A stretch of DNA of 64,000 nt from positions 6,954,001-7,018,000 of the forward strand of contig JAPYXD010000308.1 in assembly GCA_030998225.1 (NCBI GenBank), given 5' to 3'. This stretch comes from Diplolepis rosae. Lineage: Eukaryota; Arthropoda; Insecta; Hymenoptera; Diplolepididae. The position numbers were made by a program, and so were the translations under genes. The notes under the pieces are model-generated. The model was not told where the DNA came from, ran no database searches, and saw only the letters and a list, made by a program, of their open reading frames with translations. Position 1 is the first letter of the stretch. Each line of letters begins with the position of its first letter. Of this stretch, positions 1-10,752 are shown one piece after another.

Positions 1-880
1 TGCTATTAAAAGATGTAGCTCTCTTGTGGTTCCGGATCAGCGGTGATGAGTGGCGGAATTTCCGGAATTTAAGGTGGCTTTTAGGCGAAGGTTTGGAAAC
101 TTCGACTTCGAAGCACGAGTCCGTGAACAAATTTTTAACCGTACGCAGGGTCCGAAAGAAAGTGTGGACGATTATTTGACCCACTTACGAGGATTAATCG
201 CGAAGCTGACGGTTAGGGTGCCGTTGAATGAGCAAATGGATTGGGCTTATCGCGGACTGAGGCCGGAGTTTAAGAAGGACATCCGGACATTTGAGTTCCG
301 AGACTTTAATGAATTGGCCCAGATAGGTAGGAGTTGGGAAATGGCGTGGGCAGCAATCAAGGAATATAGACTTCCACCACCACCCGAAAGTTCCTTCTTG
401 CCCGAATTCGCGTATCGGTCGGAAAACGCGCCAGCTGCGCACAAACGAACTTCGACTTCGGCGATTTCCGAGACAGCCACACCTCCGAGGCATTCGGGAG
501 GACCACACCTCGGAAGTTAGGATACCAAAGGCCACGGAAATATGGGTGTATACGACTCTAGGAACAAGGGCCACCCTATGGGATTCCCTAGGGATAAATC
601 AAAGAAGAGAGGAGGAGCCAGAAGTCCTAAAAATTCTAGAGGCACCGGGTCAGATTTTAAGGTGAGGGGAGGTCAGCAGAGTCCGAGCACCTCTACTGAA
701 AAAGCCTCAAAGGACACAAATACTGAGAAAGAAGTGATTTGTTTTAGATGTCAGAAGCCCGGCCATTACCAAGCAGGCTGCCCCCTACCAAGAAAGCTAG
801 CATGCTACCGATGCAAAACCGAGGGTTACACCACAAAGAATTGCCCAAAGTGCTCGGGAAACGGGGAAAAGAAGCAGTGA
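1..880 (+). pseudogene. gag: gag of Ty3/gypsy no. 1 (N-terminally cut by window; frameshift and stop)
   Basis: Structural Gag polyprotein that would form the retrotransposon capsid and bind its RNA. From base 3 the frame reads a Gag-like capsid segment (LLKDVALLWFRISGDEW) that must change frame near base 57-65 to continue into KVAFRRRFGN and the capsid segment ending near 520. An in-frame TAG at 518-520 interrupts it, and the same frame resumes to 880. Two CCHC knuckles (C-X2-C-X4-H-X4-C) lie at about 739-825: CFRCQKPGHYQAGC, then CYRCKTEGYTTKNC, which has T instead of H at the third ligand. The GTG at 50 is not a real start because coding continues upstream. A decayed gag fits best. Confidence 0.85.
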
Positions 881-947
881 GACCGGTCTGCACTGCCTCT
901 CAACCTTCCGAGACCAAAGAAAAATCCGATGTGGACATAAGGATTAG

Positions 948-2656
948 TATCGGATGCGCTTCAAGAGTCCCGGGCCTGGTAACAACAACCACGACGTTCT
1001 CGCAACAATAGACATGCCGGAATTTAGAGGCGTGAACATGTCTGGCATCGACGAGTTTGACTCGTTAGTTAGTGATCGGATCGTCGATGAGATAGGTTTT
1101 AAAGATGATGTAAAGGATCTCGGAAATTTAGGAATTATAGATCGGGAAAAACCTCGTGAGCTCCCGCATAGGCCTGTAGATTTTGAAGACGATAGCGGGG
1201 AGCCCACGAATACCGATGAGAATAAGGAACTTTGGAGACAGTTTAAAGAATTCGTAGCCGAAGAGAATACCCAGATCACTGTCCAAGCTCAAGTACATAG
1301 GGCGGACGATGCCGAAAGACCTCCCAGTCTTAGGACCTTGGTAGAGAAGACTGGGCCAGACGAGGCTCTTTTAACTCCGAATAACTCGGATGGAGTTATG
1401 GCAGGGGAGCCACCTCACTCGGACTCATTAGATTTTGTTAGGGCTGAGTTCCGTCAGAGTGAGGGTCTGGAAACAGAAATTAATAGTGGCATCGTCCCAA
1501 CCGACGAGGTTCGCGGTAGAATACATCTAGCCGTGGAGGTAGGATCGTTCACCCTAGATGCTTTGTACGACCCGGGATCCACTAGGACCTTCGTGAGAAG
1601 TAAAGTGGGTCGGAAGATTTTAGACAGTACCGGGAAAGAGCTGGACAGGTCGCATAGATCCATGATGATAGTGGCTAACGGATCTATGCAGGCTATCGAG
1701 GGAAAAGTCGAGCTACCACTGACCATTGAGGAGATAACTCGGCTTTGTGAGGTCAGATTTGCACAGCACCTCGATACCGAGATGATCTTGGGGTTGGACG
1801 CTCAGGCCGAATTCGATATGTATTTCGAGTCTAGGTTGAAGAAGGTCTTCATGCCTGACGCATCCGGAAGACACAACCCTTTAAAGACGTGGTTGGTTGA
1901 AGAGGAGGGTTGCGGTGCGATCGCGGACTTGTCAGATGAGGAACAGGCGAGGCTAAAAGAAGTAGTAGACAGGAAGCTTCCGCCTAGGGTTGAGGGTCAG
2001 CTAAAAGCTACTCACCTGGCAACGCACCACATTGACGTTCAGGGGCACCCTCCCATTAAACAACGTTACCGAGTAGTGTCTCCAAAGGTCCAAGAGGCCA
2101 TGTACAAAGAGGTAGATCGGATGTTGGCTGAAGGAGTAATAAAGGAATCATTCAGCGAATGGTCAACACCGATCGTCATTGCGAAGAAGGCAAATGGCGG
2201 TTATCGCCTTTGCCTGGATTTCCGGAAGTTGAACGCGGTTTCGAAGAAGGATGCCTATCCGATACCGTACATGTCGGACATCCTTAAGCAGCTGAAAGCG
2301 TCAAAATACATTTCGACAATAGATTTAAGTTCAGCGTTTAATCAGATTCCTCTCGACGAAGCGTGCCAGGAATATACGGCGTTCACCGTACCGGGCAGGG
2401 GATTGTTTCAGTTTGTACGGATGCCTTTCGGACTCTCGAACGCGCCGGCCACTTTCCAGCGATTGATCGACCGAGTGATAGGCTCGAAACTTAGACCGCA
2501 CGCTTTCTGTTATTTAGACGATATTATTGTCGTTACCGAAACATTTGAAGAACATTTAAAGTGGCTTGAGGCCGTTTTAGAGAAGATTACGCAAGCCAAC
2601 TTGACGGTAAACCCGGAAAAATGCGAGTTTTGTCGTTCCGAGGTAAAGTATCTAGG
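948..2656 (+). pseudogene. pol: pol part 1 of Ty3/gypsy no. 1: aspartic protease and reverse transcriptase, split by insertion
   Basis: N-terminal half of Pol. The frame is open from 948, just after a TAG at 945-947, and is shifted relative to gag with no overlap. About 190 residues in lies a retropepsin-like site LYDPGSTRTFV, with DPGS where the family usually has D-S/T-G. The RT domain follows: TPIVIAKKANGGYRLCLDFR, the LSSAFNQIPL block, QFVRMPFGLSNAPATFQRL, and the catalytic YLDDIIV box at about 2513-2533. The frame leaves homology after EVKYLG at 2656, where a nested element begins, and resumes at 5440. The trailing residues to 2702 belong to the insertion. Intact Ty3 Pol would read on without a break. 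Confidence 0.88.
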
Positions 2657-2658
2657 TT

Positions 2659-5436
2659 TGTTACGAGCGTGTCGAGGCGGTCAAATTTTTCCGAAATTAT
2701 AACATAAATTTCTACACAAATTCGCATGCCACTCGAAGCGCCCGTAACCGAGCACCTTGACAAGGTCGCTGATGCAGCTTATCGTTGCTCAGGTCAAGGA
2801 ACTTTTAGCAGATGGTTGATTCGGGAAGGAAATTCCTAATACATTGTTATATTAATATTGATAGTGTGATTAATATGATTAATATGATTAATATTTTGTA
2901 TATATATATATCATTATTAATGGTTAATATCATTATGATCATATTATTAGTGTTGTATATTAAGCATATATCGCTTTATATTGTACAGCATATTGATATG
3001 AATTAATATATATATATATATATAAACTGATGCACGTGCAGGCTTGTGCACCTGCGTATAAATGTAACATTATGTATACAGGTAAACGCGGATAATTATA
3101 ACTACGATTTTTAAATGCGAGTGGCCTGTCACATGATCGCATAGATTGTAATTTCAGGAGTATCTAAATTCAGCAAATTCCTAATGCATTATTTTATTAA
3201 TATTAATGTTGCTATTAATATTAATATTGATTTTATACAATATTTATCCAATTATTAAGTATCTAAATTCAGGAAATTCCTAATGCATTATTTTATTAAT
3301 ATTAATGTTACTATTAATATTAATATTGATTTTATACAATATTTATCCAATTATTAAGTATCTAAATTCAGGAAATTCCTAATGCATTATTTTATTAATA
3401 TTAATGTTACCCTTAACATTAATGTTGCTTTTATATGATATTAATTCATTTAAAACCACTAATATTGTCGCCAATAATTATAACTATAGCTTCATGCGAG
3501 TGGCCTGTCACATAATCGCAATTTTAATACCTAAAATAATGTAAGTCCAGGAAGTAATGATCAATATTTCTACTGGAAAGTGGAAGCAAAAGGAGAGAGC
3601 GCGAAAGAAGAAGAGAAGGCATAGGGGAGAAGAAGAGGGAGAGATATCCAGCGCGTGTACACTCATGCACTGTATCTCACTGTAGTTTTCTGTCGTTTGT
3701 CATTTTCTTTCTTCATTCGCCCATGCACATGCCCCATATACCCGTCTCTTTTTGAAACTTTTGATGTGCTCTGCTGTGCATCGCGAGGCTAGCATACATG
3801 CCATCTTCACACTTCCTTCTCGTACGCCTATCCTTGCTTAGATGCTTTAGCCAGCTGATCTCCCACAACAAAGGCCACGTGCTTTTGTAATCAAAAACCT
3901 AAAGGACTCATCTGAATATTTAAAATAATGATGTAAGGCCTTATAATTCATATAATGATTATAAACCTAGAATAATTAAACATATATATTTCAATGTAGA
4001 ACGAAATATATTAGAAACTAAAATCGTTTCTACAATTTGATGACAATGCATCAAATACTAAAATTCGATGAGCGCATTTCCTTTCTCACGATAAGTGTGG
4101 AAATAGGGGAGAAATATTCGACACCTAAAAATCAGCAAATGGTGCAATAACTGAATCAGCATGGTACAAAGTCCATCTAAATTCCTAAAACCTCCCTACC
4201 ATTATTTCTTTGTCCAATCATAGATTCCTTAATCATCGAAAAACCCTACCATGTTCACCTCGCGATGAAACAGTAAAACAGATCAACGCCAATCCAAAAT
4301 TCGCAGTTACTCGAGCAACTTGGTACTAACCAGAACTACTCGGACAGTAGGAAATGTAGTTTTCTCTACTTTGCCCGTCCGCGGTTCGGAACAAGTACGT
4401 CCTATCACCTGGATAGTTGACTTAGATTCGTAAAAAGGCCTAGCCAGGGCCACAAATTGGGGATTGTGCTTGGGCGGACGTAAATACTTCTAAAATCTTT
4501 CCTCCGACAAAAGCCGTTCACGGGGTTGTCGCGCTAAAAAATTATACAAGTAAAATTTTTACCACTACGCTTCGCGCTGAAATAATATTTTGAGTGCGTC
4601 TGTGGTCGGTTAGCCGCGAGAGTTAACTGTGCATGTACAGCCTGGCGTTAAAAACCTAGCTAGTTAAATACTAACTAACTAAGGAAATCTACATCTCGTC
4701 GAATCTCAAAACGACGAGGAGTTATTTCCTTATAACCAGAAATAGGTTTATTGTGAGATAGGAGTGGCGAAGGACAGGCAATTTAAAAGTACTGCCTCCC
4801 TTCTAGTTCAAAGCTATCCATTTCTTTCTCACCTTAAAACTATAAGGTCCAAGTAAAGGAAAAGGGTGTGTGCGCGGGTGAACCGCGTAAAGACAAGAGT
4901 GGCTACTTTTTGGGACCACGACCATACAAAATCGAGTTCAGCCTGGATTTTCTGAGTCTTTTGCACTCTAGGATGCGTTCTTCTTGCTGCTTTTTCTTTC
5001 AGGACTTCCAGTAGGATTAGGAACCTAGGATACGGTAAAGTACACATAGTATCGTTTCAATTTATTTATCTTGTCATTTTGCTGATGTCTTTAATAAAAA
5101 TGTTTGCCTCTGCCAAGGTCATTACGGGTGCGTATTGAAAATATAAATTGTAATATCTTGGGTCATTAAATTCGAAATTATTTAAAACACCCTTCCTCTT
5201 AGATTCAAAATTCAAGTGATAAGCGTAGGTGCGTGTAGAATTCCCTCTCAGTCCGAGAGTAGAAGACCAACGACCCCACATAATAATAAACGAATTCAAT
5301 TAATATTCACATTAATCGAATTCGGCAGTTTGGACGACCTCCGCGTATTCATTTTATTAATTGATAAGATATATTAGGGGTAATTGTTTTTACTTCTTAT
5401 TAATTTTATTTAAATTAATAATACCCGTACGTAACA
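2659..5436. mobile_element. 2.78-kb nested insertion splitting RT (TGTTACG...CGTAACA ends)
   Basis: The RT coding sequence stops matching at 2656-2658 and resumes at 5437. Inserted DNA starts TGTTACG and ends CGTAACA, an inverted LTR-style terminus, with GTT on both sides (2656-2658 and 5437-5439) as a possible 3-bp target duplication. The interior is AT-rich, has no convincing ORF, and contains tandem repeats (3171-3450) plus a repeated GCGAGTGGCCTGTCACAT segment at about 3118 and 3497. It may be a very large solo LTR or a non-autonomous LTR element. I could not find two internal LTR copies. Bases 3540-5340 hold nothing recognisable. Confidence 0.7.
3171..3450. repeat. tandem repeat, three units of about 89-99 bp
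   Basis: Units begin TATCTAAATTCAG at 3171, 3260 and 3359 and run through a TATTAATATTAATGTT stretch to ATTTATCCAATTATTAAG. The last unit diverges after about 3410. The array lies inside the 2.78-kb insertion. Confidence 0.85.
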
Positions 5437-5439
5437 GTT

Positions 5440-6203
5440 ATGTCGTAAGCCGAGACGGTTTAAGCGTGAATCCGGAAAAGACGGAACCGATTTTGTCCTA
5501 CCCGGCCCCGAAGAATATTAAGCAGTTAAGACGTTTTATAGGCTTAGCTTCGTGGTACCCGCGATTTATTCCGGAATTTGCTGTTGTTGCCGAGCCGTTG
5601 ACTCGGTTATTTAGGTCGAATGTCAAGTGGCACTGGGGCGAGGAGCAACAGCAAGCGCTCGACTCGTTGAAAGAAGCCTTGACGAGCGCGCCGATTTTGG
5701 CATTCCCAAGTTTCATAGACATTGTAGCGAACCTCTTCCACCCACAGACCGACGCGAGTAACACCGGTCTAGGAGTCGTCTTGACCCAGGCGCAAGATGG
5801 GGAGGAGCGTGTGATCTCCTTTGCGAGTCGTACTCTGCTAGCGGCCGAGAGGAATTACTCGGTAACCGAAAGGGAGTGCCTGGCTGTCGTGTGGGGAATC
5901 CGCAAGTTTCGGGAGTACCTTGAAGGCTTCTCCTTCAAGGTTATAACCGATCATAGCAGCCTCAAATGGCTGCACAACTTGCGGAATCCTACGGGGAGAC
6001 TAGCCAGGTGGTCCCTAGAGCTTCTCGAGTACGACTTCGAGATTATTCACCGCAAAGGGGCGCTCCATCACGTCCCAGATGCCCTGTCGAGGATCACAGT
6101 GGATGAAGAGATACCGATCTCATCCGCCTGTGATGCAAGCGACTCCTGGTACAAGCGTCGCGTCGCAGCTGTCCTGGAGAGGCCCTGGATCTTCCCAGAT
6201 TAG
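5440..6203 (+). pseudogene. pol: pol part 2 of Ty3/gypsy no. 1: RT connection and RNase H
   Basis: Resumes the RT thumb region with YVVSRDGLSVNPEKTE directly after the nested insertion, continues through LRRFIGLASWYPRFIPEFA, and enters a Ty3-type RNase H. That domain has the DAS block (QTDASNTGLGVVL), the E of RERECLAVVWGIRKFREYL-type sequence (here TERECLAVVWGIRKF), ITDHSSLKWL, and the closing ALHHVPDALSR block. It removes RNA from the RNA-DNA hybrid during reverse transcription. The frame ends at an in-frame TAG (6201-6203). The next codon onward is integrase in the same frame, so the stop breaks what should be one Pol polyprotein, unless it is read through. Confidence 0.87.
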
Positions 6204-7406
6204 AAGGTGGAAGACAAGAGACTCTACAGGCACAGGCCAAGCGAGATGACCAATCCACTCATCCCGGACCTGGACGCGTGGAAACTTGTGGTACCCGAGG
6301 AGCAGAGGTTGGAAGTTTTGAAAGAGGCTCACTCGGAACCGAAAGCGGGCCATTTGGGGGTCGAGAAGACCTACCAACGGCTGTCGCTTCGCTACTACTG
6401 GCCAGGGATCTACGCGGAAGTAGTGAAGTTTGTGAGACAATGCGTCCCCTGCCAGAGGTCCAAGGTCGAACAGGACCGACCGGTTGGTTTGATGGGGCAG
6501 CGCATTGTCGAGCAACCCTGGACGGTGGCGGCGAGCGACGTGATGGGCCCTTTTCCACGCAGCAAGAGTGGCTATAAATACGTCTTGGTTTTCCAAGACC
6601 TATTCACGAAATGGGTGGAAGTGGTGCCAATCAGGACTGCCAACGGACCCACGATCAAACGACAGTTTGAGGACCTGGTCGTGTCGCGTTGGGGTGCCCC
6701 GGAAGTTGTCCATACGGACAATGGCACCGAGTTCTCTAACCGCCTGATTGAGCAGACGTGCAAGGGCCTGGGTATTGTCCATACCACTAATCCGGTGTAT
6801 CATGCCCAGGCAAATCCCACTGAGAGAGTCAACCGAGTCTTGAAGACCGTGATCGTTGCCTTTCTCAGGGATGACCATAAGGAGTGGGACTTACACTTGC
6901 ACGAGTTCCGGTTCGCATACAATACCGCGGTTCACGGATCCCTTAAGGTTACCCCAGCGTTTTTGAATTTCGGCAGGGAACCTTCGCCATACCGTTCGTT
7001 GCGTAAAGAGGTAGATGTAAAGCAGCAGCGGTGTGTCCCGGAACCCTCGGAGTGGCTGGAAAGAATGAAAAGATTAAGCCATCTCCGAGACTTGATCACT
7101 AGGAATTTAGATCGCGCTTATGAGACCCAGGCTAGGTACTACGACAAGCACCGACGCGAAAGACATTTTAAGGTCGGCGATTTGGTCCTTAAACGCGATC
7201 GGGTTTTGTCAAACAAGGAAAAGGACATCGCGGCGAAGTTGTCGGACAAGTATTCCGGACCGTATAAGGTTGTGCGACGGTTATCCCCGGTAGTTTTCCG
7301 TCTGGTAAACTCCAGAGGGAAGTATGCGGGTAAGGAGCATGTCAGGCATTTAAAACCTTACGTCGCCAGCGGAAATCAGAGTGCGGACGAACACTCGGGG
7401 AAATGA
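6204..7406 (+). pseudogene. pol: pol part 3 of Ty3/gypsy no. 1: integrase
   Basis: Integrase, which would join element cDNA to host DNA. It is in the same frame as RNase H after the TAG. The zinc-binding region reads H-X3-H-like EAHSEPKAGHLG followed by CVPCQRSK. The catalytic core has the first Asp in SDVMGPFPRSKSGYKY, the second in VHTDNGTEFSN and the Glu in NPTERVNRV, so D, D and E are all present. A basic C-terminal region with KVGDLVLKRDRVL and KYSGPYKVVRRLSPVVFRL matches the GPY/F module of Ty3 integrases, which supports the lineage. The GTG at 6207 is not a start; coding runs on from RNase H. The ORF ends at 7406. Confidence 0.9.
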
Positions 7407-7958
7407 TTTTGGTGCAGGTCTCGAAATTGCCCGAAAGAGACACTTAGGATTAGAGTTGCGGCCTAGGATCTAAATTGAAGATTTAAAGTAAAATATTAGA
7501 AAAAAGATTAAATTTTAATTCTAAGTTTACATTGAAATTTAGAAAGAATGATCCGGAAGTTGACCCTACCTAAAGGAATCTTCCGAGCAGAATCACCGGT
7601 GTCTAGGTAAAGTATACCCGATTGCCTAACTGCTGTGCTTTTTCTTATGATTTTGCCCATGCATTTTATTATTATTTTGCCTTTTATGATTTTGGCATGT
7701 GTTATTATTGATTTCTTAGGCCTATGATTTTGGTGGGGTCGGAACCAGTGTGGCTCCTGACCTATGCTTTTGCTTGTTTTGTGGTTTATGCTTATTTTGA
7801 TTTGGAGTTTATTGCTTATGCATTGCTTGCGAGTGCTCATGGGAGAGGCGAAGTGCGCCCCGGGGTTTGTTTTTTTTGTTTTCGGGTCCCCCATGTTGTT
7901 TTGAACTTGCTAGGGGAAGCTCACGCAACCTGTATTCCCCGGTTAAGGTGGGGGGAGT
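7407..7958 (+). other. 3' untranslated region and polypurine tract of Ty3/gypsy no. 1
   Basis: There is no coding frame that continues integrase or resembles env. The segment ends in GGTTAAGGTGGGGGGAGT (7941-7958), a polypurine tract directly before the LTR, where plus-strand synthesis would be primed. Confidence 0.65.
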
Positions 7959-9323
7959 TGTGACGTGCTAAATTTTACCCGTCACATGGAAAATTTTTAA
8001 CTTAGCAAACTCACCGGTATGACAGGTGGGGTTATGTCCCTGGGGAAAAAGTCGTGAGACGAGAGCCCGCACTTCGTCGTCACCCGAGAGCACTCGAAAT
8101 ACACTAATCGCGCACCACACGCACTCACGCTTCCTGTCCTGTCTGTTTCATGAGCAATACGAAGACAGCAGCACCGGAGGACAGCGGCATTGGAGACGAG
8201 ACACTACCGGCTACTGAATCAACGTAAACACTGGCCGCCATGTCGAGTTTTGAGCCACGATGGATCGACGCTTCGATTATCGCCACCATCGATCGTTCGA
8301 GAGCGACGCACCAGACGACCAGATATTTGATATTTAGTATCTTAGACATTTGGTGATACTAAATTTGTGCAGTTTGATGGAAATGTACACTAATTACAAT
8401 GGTGTCATTGATTCACACGCGCCGTTCATTGTAAATGATAGAACCGCGTGTTGAGGAAAATTATTTGCCGAGGGCAATTATTATACTAGGCACGAGTTGC
8501 CTCGTCGTCTATTGGAAGTTGGACATGTGACCTATTTCCGGGTCCGCGATTGGGTCACGCGTGTAATTCGTGGGGCAGGTCGGGAATTTTGTTAGCGTCG
8601 CGTCGGCCATTGTCACTCTCGTCCTGCGACTACCACTGACAGGTCCTTTTGTTACGTGCGACCGAAATTTGAAGAGGACTGTAGTTTTGATCCGTTTGGA
8701 AAATGGAAGGAGAATTTACTTTAAGATTCGTTCCGGAACTTCAGGATGTAATTCAGGTAGCGTGAGTTACTTTTTTTTATTGATTTCTTTGGCAAGTGAT
8801 CCGGAAATAACGGATATTACTGAACTGATACGGACGCTTTATGGCGTGCACCTCACATACCGGCCACTTCGCCTCTCTTTTCTCTCTCCTACGCGAGTGT
8901 TCTGCCGTTTATTTATATTATTGATCTCTTTTTCGCGTACGCTGAAATATAATAAGGAAATTAATTAATTAAAGATATAATTGCTAATAAATTCTAGTGC
9001 TCTCGGGTGGTGACGCGCGTCAGCAGATTTAACCCGCCATATTGTCGCGTGACTCGGTGAAATTCCGAGATTATGTCATTTTCCTTTTTTTTACTTATCA
9101 TTATTAATATAAATGTTTTGGCTTCTTTTGATCATCAAGTTTTATATTGTATCGCGAGTCCCTAGCCATTTAAATAAATCTTGTTAAGCCTTCTATTTTA
9201 TTAGTTAAATTCTGGTTTTTATTTCTTTACCCGGTAACCTGTTGTGACCTTGTTTCACCCCGCCTTGTGTTGATCTTTTGTTTTCGAGTCTCATCCGTGT
9301 TGTAAAGTAAATTTCGTCACTCA
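7959..9323 (+). repeat. 3' LTR of Ty3/gypsy no. 1 (about 1.36 kb)
   Basis: Begins TGTGACGTGC immediately after the polypurine tract and is taken to end near CGTCACTCA at 9315-9323, giving nearly inverted ends TGTGACG/CGTCAC. An AATAAA poly(A) signal lies near 9174. The 5' LTR is outside the window, so the exact end cannot be confirmed by LTR comparison. The apparent 132-codon frame at 8570-8968 lies inside this LTR and has no protein-like features. Confidence 0.65.
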
Positions 9324-9333
9324 AGAGAGCGTC

Positions 9334-9350
9334 TGGCGCTCAACCAAGTA
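9334..9350 (+). other. primer-binding-site-like sequence just after the 3' LTR
   Basis: TGGCGCTCAAC (9334-9344) matches the tRNA-Lys primer-site core TGGCGCCCAAC, known from insect gypsy elements, except for one base. Primer sites belong after a 5' LTR, not a 3' LTR, so this placement is unexpected. Confidence 0.4.
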
Positions 9351-9518
9351 TTTGAGAGAATATTTTATTTTCAGGAAAGTTTAGTATGAAATGAAATTAG
9401 TTGGGCCAGCCCGTTTAAAGAGTTGCTAGATTACGGGTAAAACCTGCATCTCAATATAAAACAATATAATTTTTTTAAGAATGCTTTCTCAGTGTACAAT
9501 GTGAACCTTAATGTGAAC

Positions 9519-10008
9519 AAAAGGCATAGGCGCGTTTCCGTGTTAAATCGGTCTTAAAAACAAATCAAATTTCGCATCGACAATATGAAAGGGGTTGGGC
9601 AAGAGATGATTTTACTAAATTTTCAGATAAATATCCGCCATTTTGAATGCGTAAAGCTGGATTTTACAATTTTCGTTTTTCGCTTTTTTTTAGTTAAACT
9701 AATCATAGGAAAATTTTAGAAAAAACAACACTTATTTTTTTCAAAATTCTCCTATGATTAGTTTAACTAAAAAAAGCGAAAAACGAAAATTGTAAAATCC
9801 AGCTTTACGCATTCAAAATGGCGGATAATGATCTGAAAATTTAGTAAAATCATCTCTTGCTCAACCCCTTTCGTATTGTCGATGCGAAATTTGATTTGTT
9901 TTCAAGGCCGATTTAACACGGAAACCCTTCTTCTTCTTCTCTTATTGGCTTCTTGTTCAAAGAACAAATGGCTAGAATAACAACACGGAAACCCGGCTAT
10001 GCCCTTTT
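9519..10008. mobile_element. foldback (palindromic) MITE, about 490 bp
   Basis: A near-perfect palindrome occupies 9534-9925 (17-bp outer match GTTTCCGTGTTAAATCG / CGATTTAACACGGAAAC, centre about 9730). Outside it, AAGGCATAGG (about 9521) pairs with CTATGCCCTT (about 9997), and the AACACGGAAAC box occurs twice on the right (9915 and 9982), so the right end carries a 55-bp internal duplication or insertion. No coding. Confidence 0.8.
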
Positions 10009-10056
10009 TTTTACAATAAGCCGTATTAAATACATAATTTTGCAATTATTTGTTGA

Positions 10057-10440
10057 CTATTTACTCGTGTGCTCCTTCCAAAACGTCACCATCAGAACAA
10101 ATAGGACATTGAGAAACTGCAAGTGTCTTTCAGAAGCCTTATTCTTTTCTAATTCAAGTTCAGGATTTTCTTCACTTTCTATTTCCTTTGTAGGAATTGG
10201 CTGCCTCTTTACGGTGTTTTCAATTTCTATCTCAGTTGCTTCTATTAGTTTTAATTTACCCGAAAGATATTCGACATGCTCCCTGATAAAGTCGTCAATC
10301 CTCATTGGCAGAGTTTTGTTCTTCAGAAATCGAGATTTAATGTCATTGAAGTCAGATTCCACAGGCGCGCTAGAAGCGGGTACACGTCCAAACCCAAATT
10401 TATCACGGTGTGTACATGACCACAGTGGTAATAATTCCAT
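10057..10440 (-). CDS. MULE/NOF-like transposase, C-terminal exon
   Basis: Minus-strand frame of about 127 codons. It contains PASSAPVESDFNDIKSRFLKN, which resembles the block around the catalytic Glu in MULE-type transposases (N/S-x-x-x-E-S-x-F-N-x-x-K), then an acidic, Glu-rich C-terminal tail ending near 10057. It follows the larger exon at 10753-11884 across a probable 310-base intron that starts with a consensus GTAAGT. The acceptor is not certain. I place it just upstream of the in-frame ATG at 10440, probably between 10443 and 10475. It is likely the third catalytic motif of the same transposase. I infer the family from memory of the motif layout and no search was possible. Confidence 0.6.
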   Translation of the reverse strand: MELLPLWSCTHRDKFGFGRVPASSAPVESDFNDIKSRFLKNKTLPMRIDDFIREHVEYLSGKLKLIEATEIEIENTVKRQPIPTKEIESEENPELELEKNKASERHLQFLNVLFVLMVTFWKEHTSK

Positions 10441-10752
10441 GTGGGAAATTTATATGAAAAACAGCCTCATGTTATTACAATCAAATTTGGACTTTAACTT
10501 TTATATTTTAAACCAGGTTATGACAAAATGTCAAACAATTATGTATAGGAGTTAATTTCATTGATGAAATAAAAAAGTTTTAATTTTTAAAAACATATTT
10601 TGCAAATAAAAAGCAAATTATGAAACCAAATATTTACAATTCCCCTACCTCTAGTCAACTCGACTCTATTATTTACATGTTAGATATAAAGAAATTCAAA
10701 TTAAGTAACTTTATTTAAGCAATTAATAATACTTTGCAAAAGTGGAACTTAC

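Larger units (their letters stand above)
1..9323 (+). mobile_element. Ty3/gypsy LTR retrotransposon no. 1, 5' end outside window, degenerate
   Basis: The internal region reads in order gag, zinc knuckles, protease, reverse transcriptase, RNase H, integrase, a purine tract and a 3' LTR, which is the order of Ty3/gypsy (Metaviridae) elements. The 5' LTR, primer site and gag N-terminus lie left of base 1. The copy is not functional as read: gag has a frame change and an in-frame stop, RT is split by a 2.78-kb insertion, and a TAG separates RNase H from integrase. No env-like frame follows integrase. The right boundary is set where an LTR-like end (CGTCAC, about 9315-9320) is reached and is uncertain by a few bases. 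Confidence 0.88.

Noticed and set aside
2812..3142. Short frames in the AT-rich nested insertion
   Set aside because: Ile/Tyr-rich translations of TA-rich DNA, no motif.
8570..8968. 132-codon plus-strand frame in the 3' LTR
   Set aside because: Lies inside the LTR with no protein-like features; LTRs are not expected to code.
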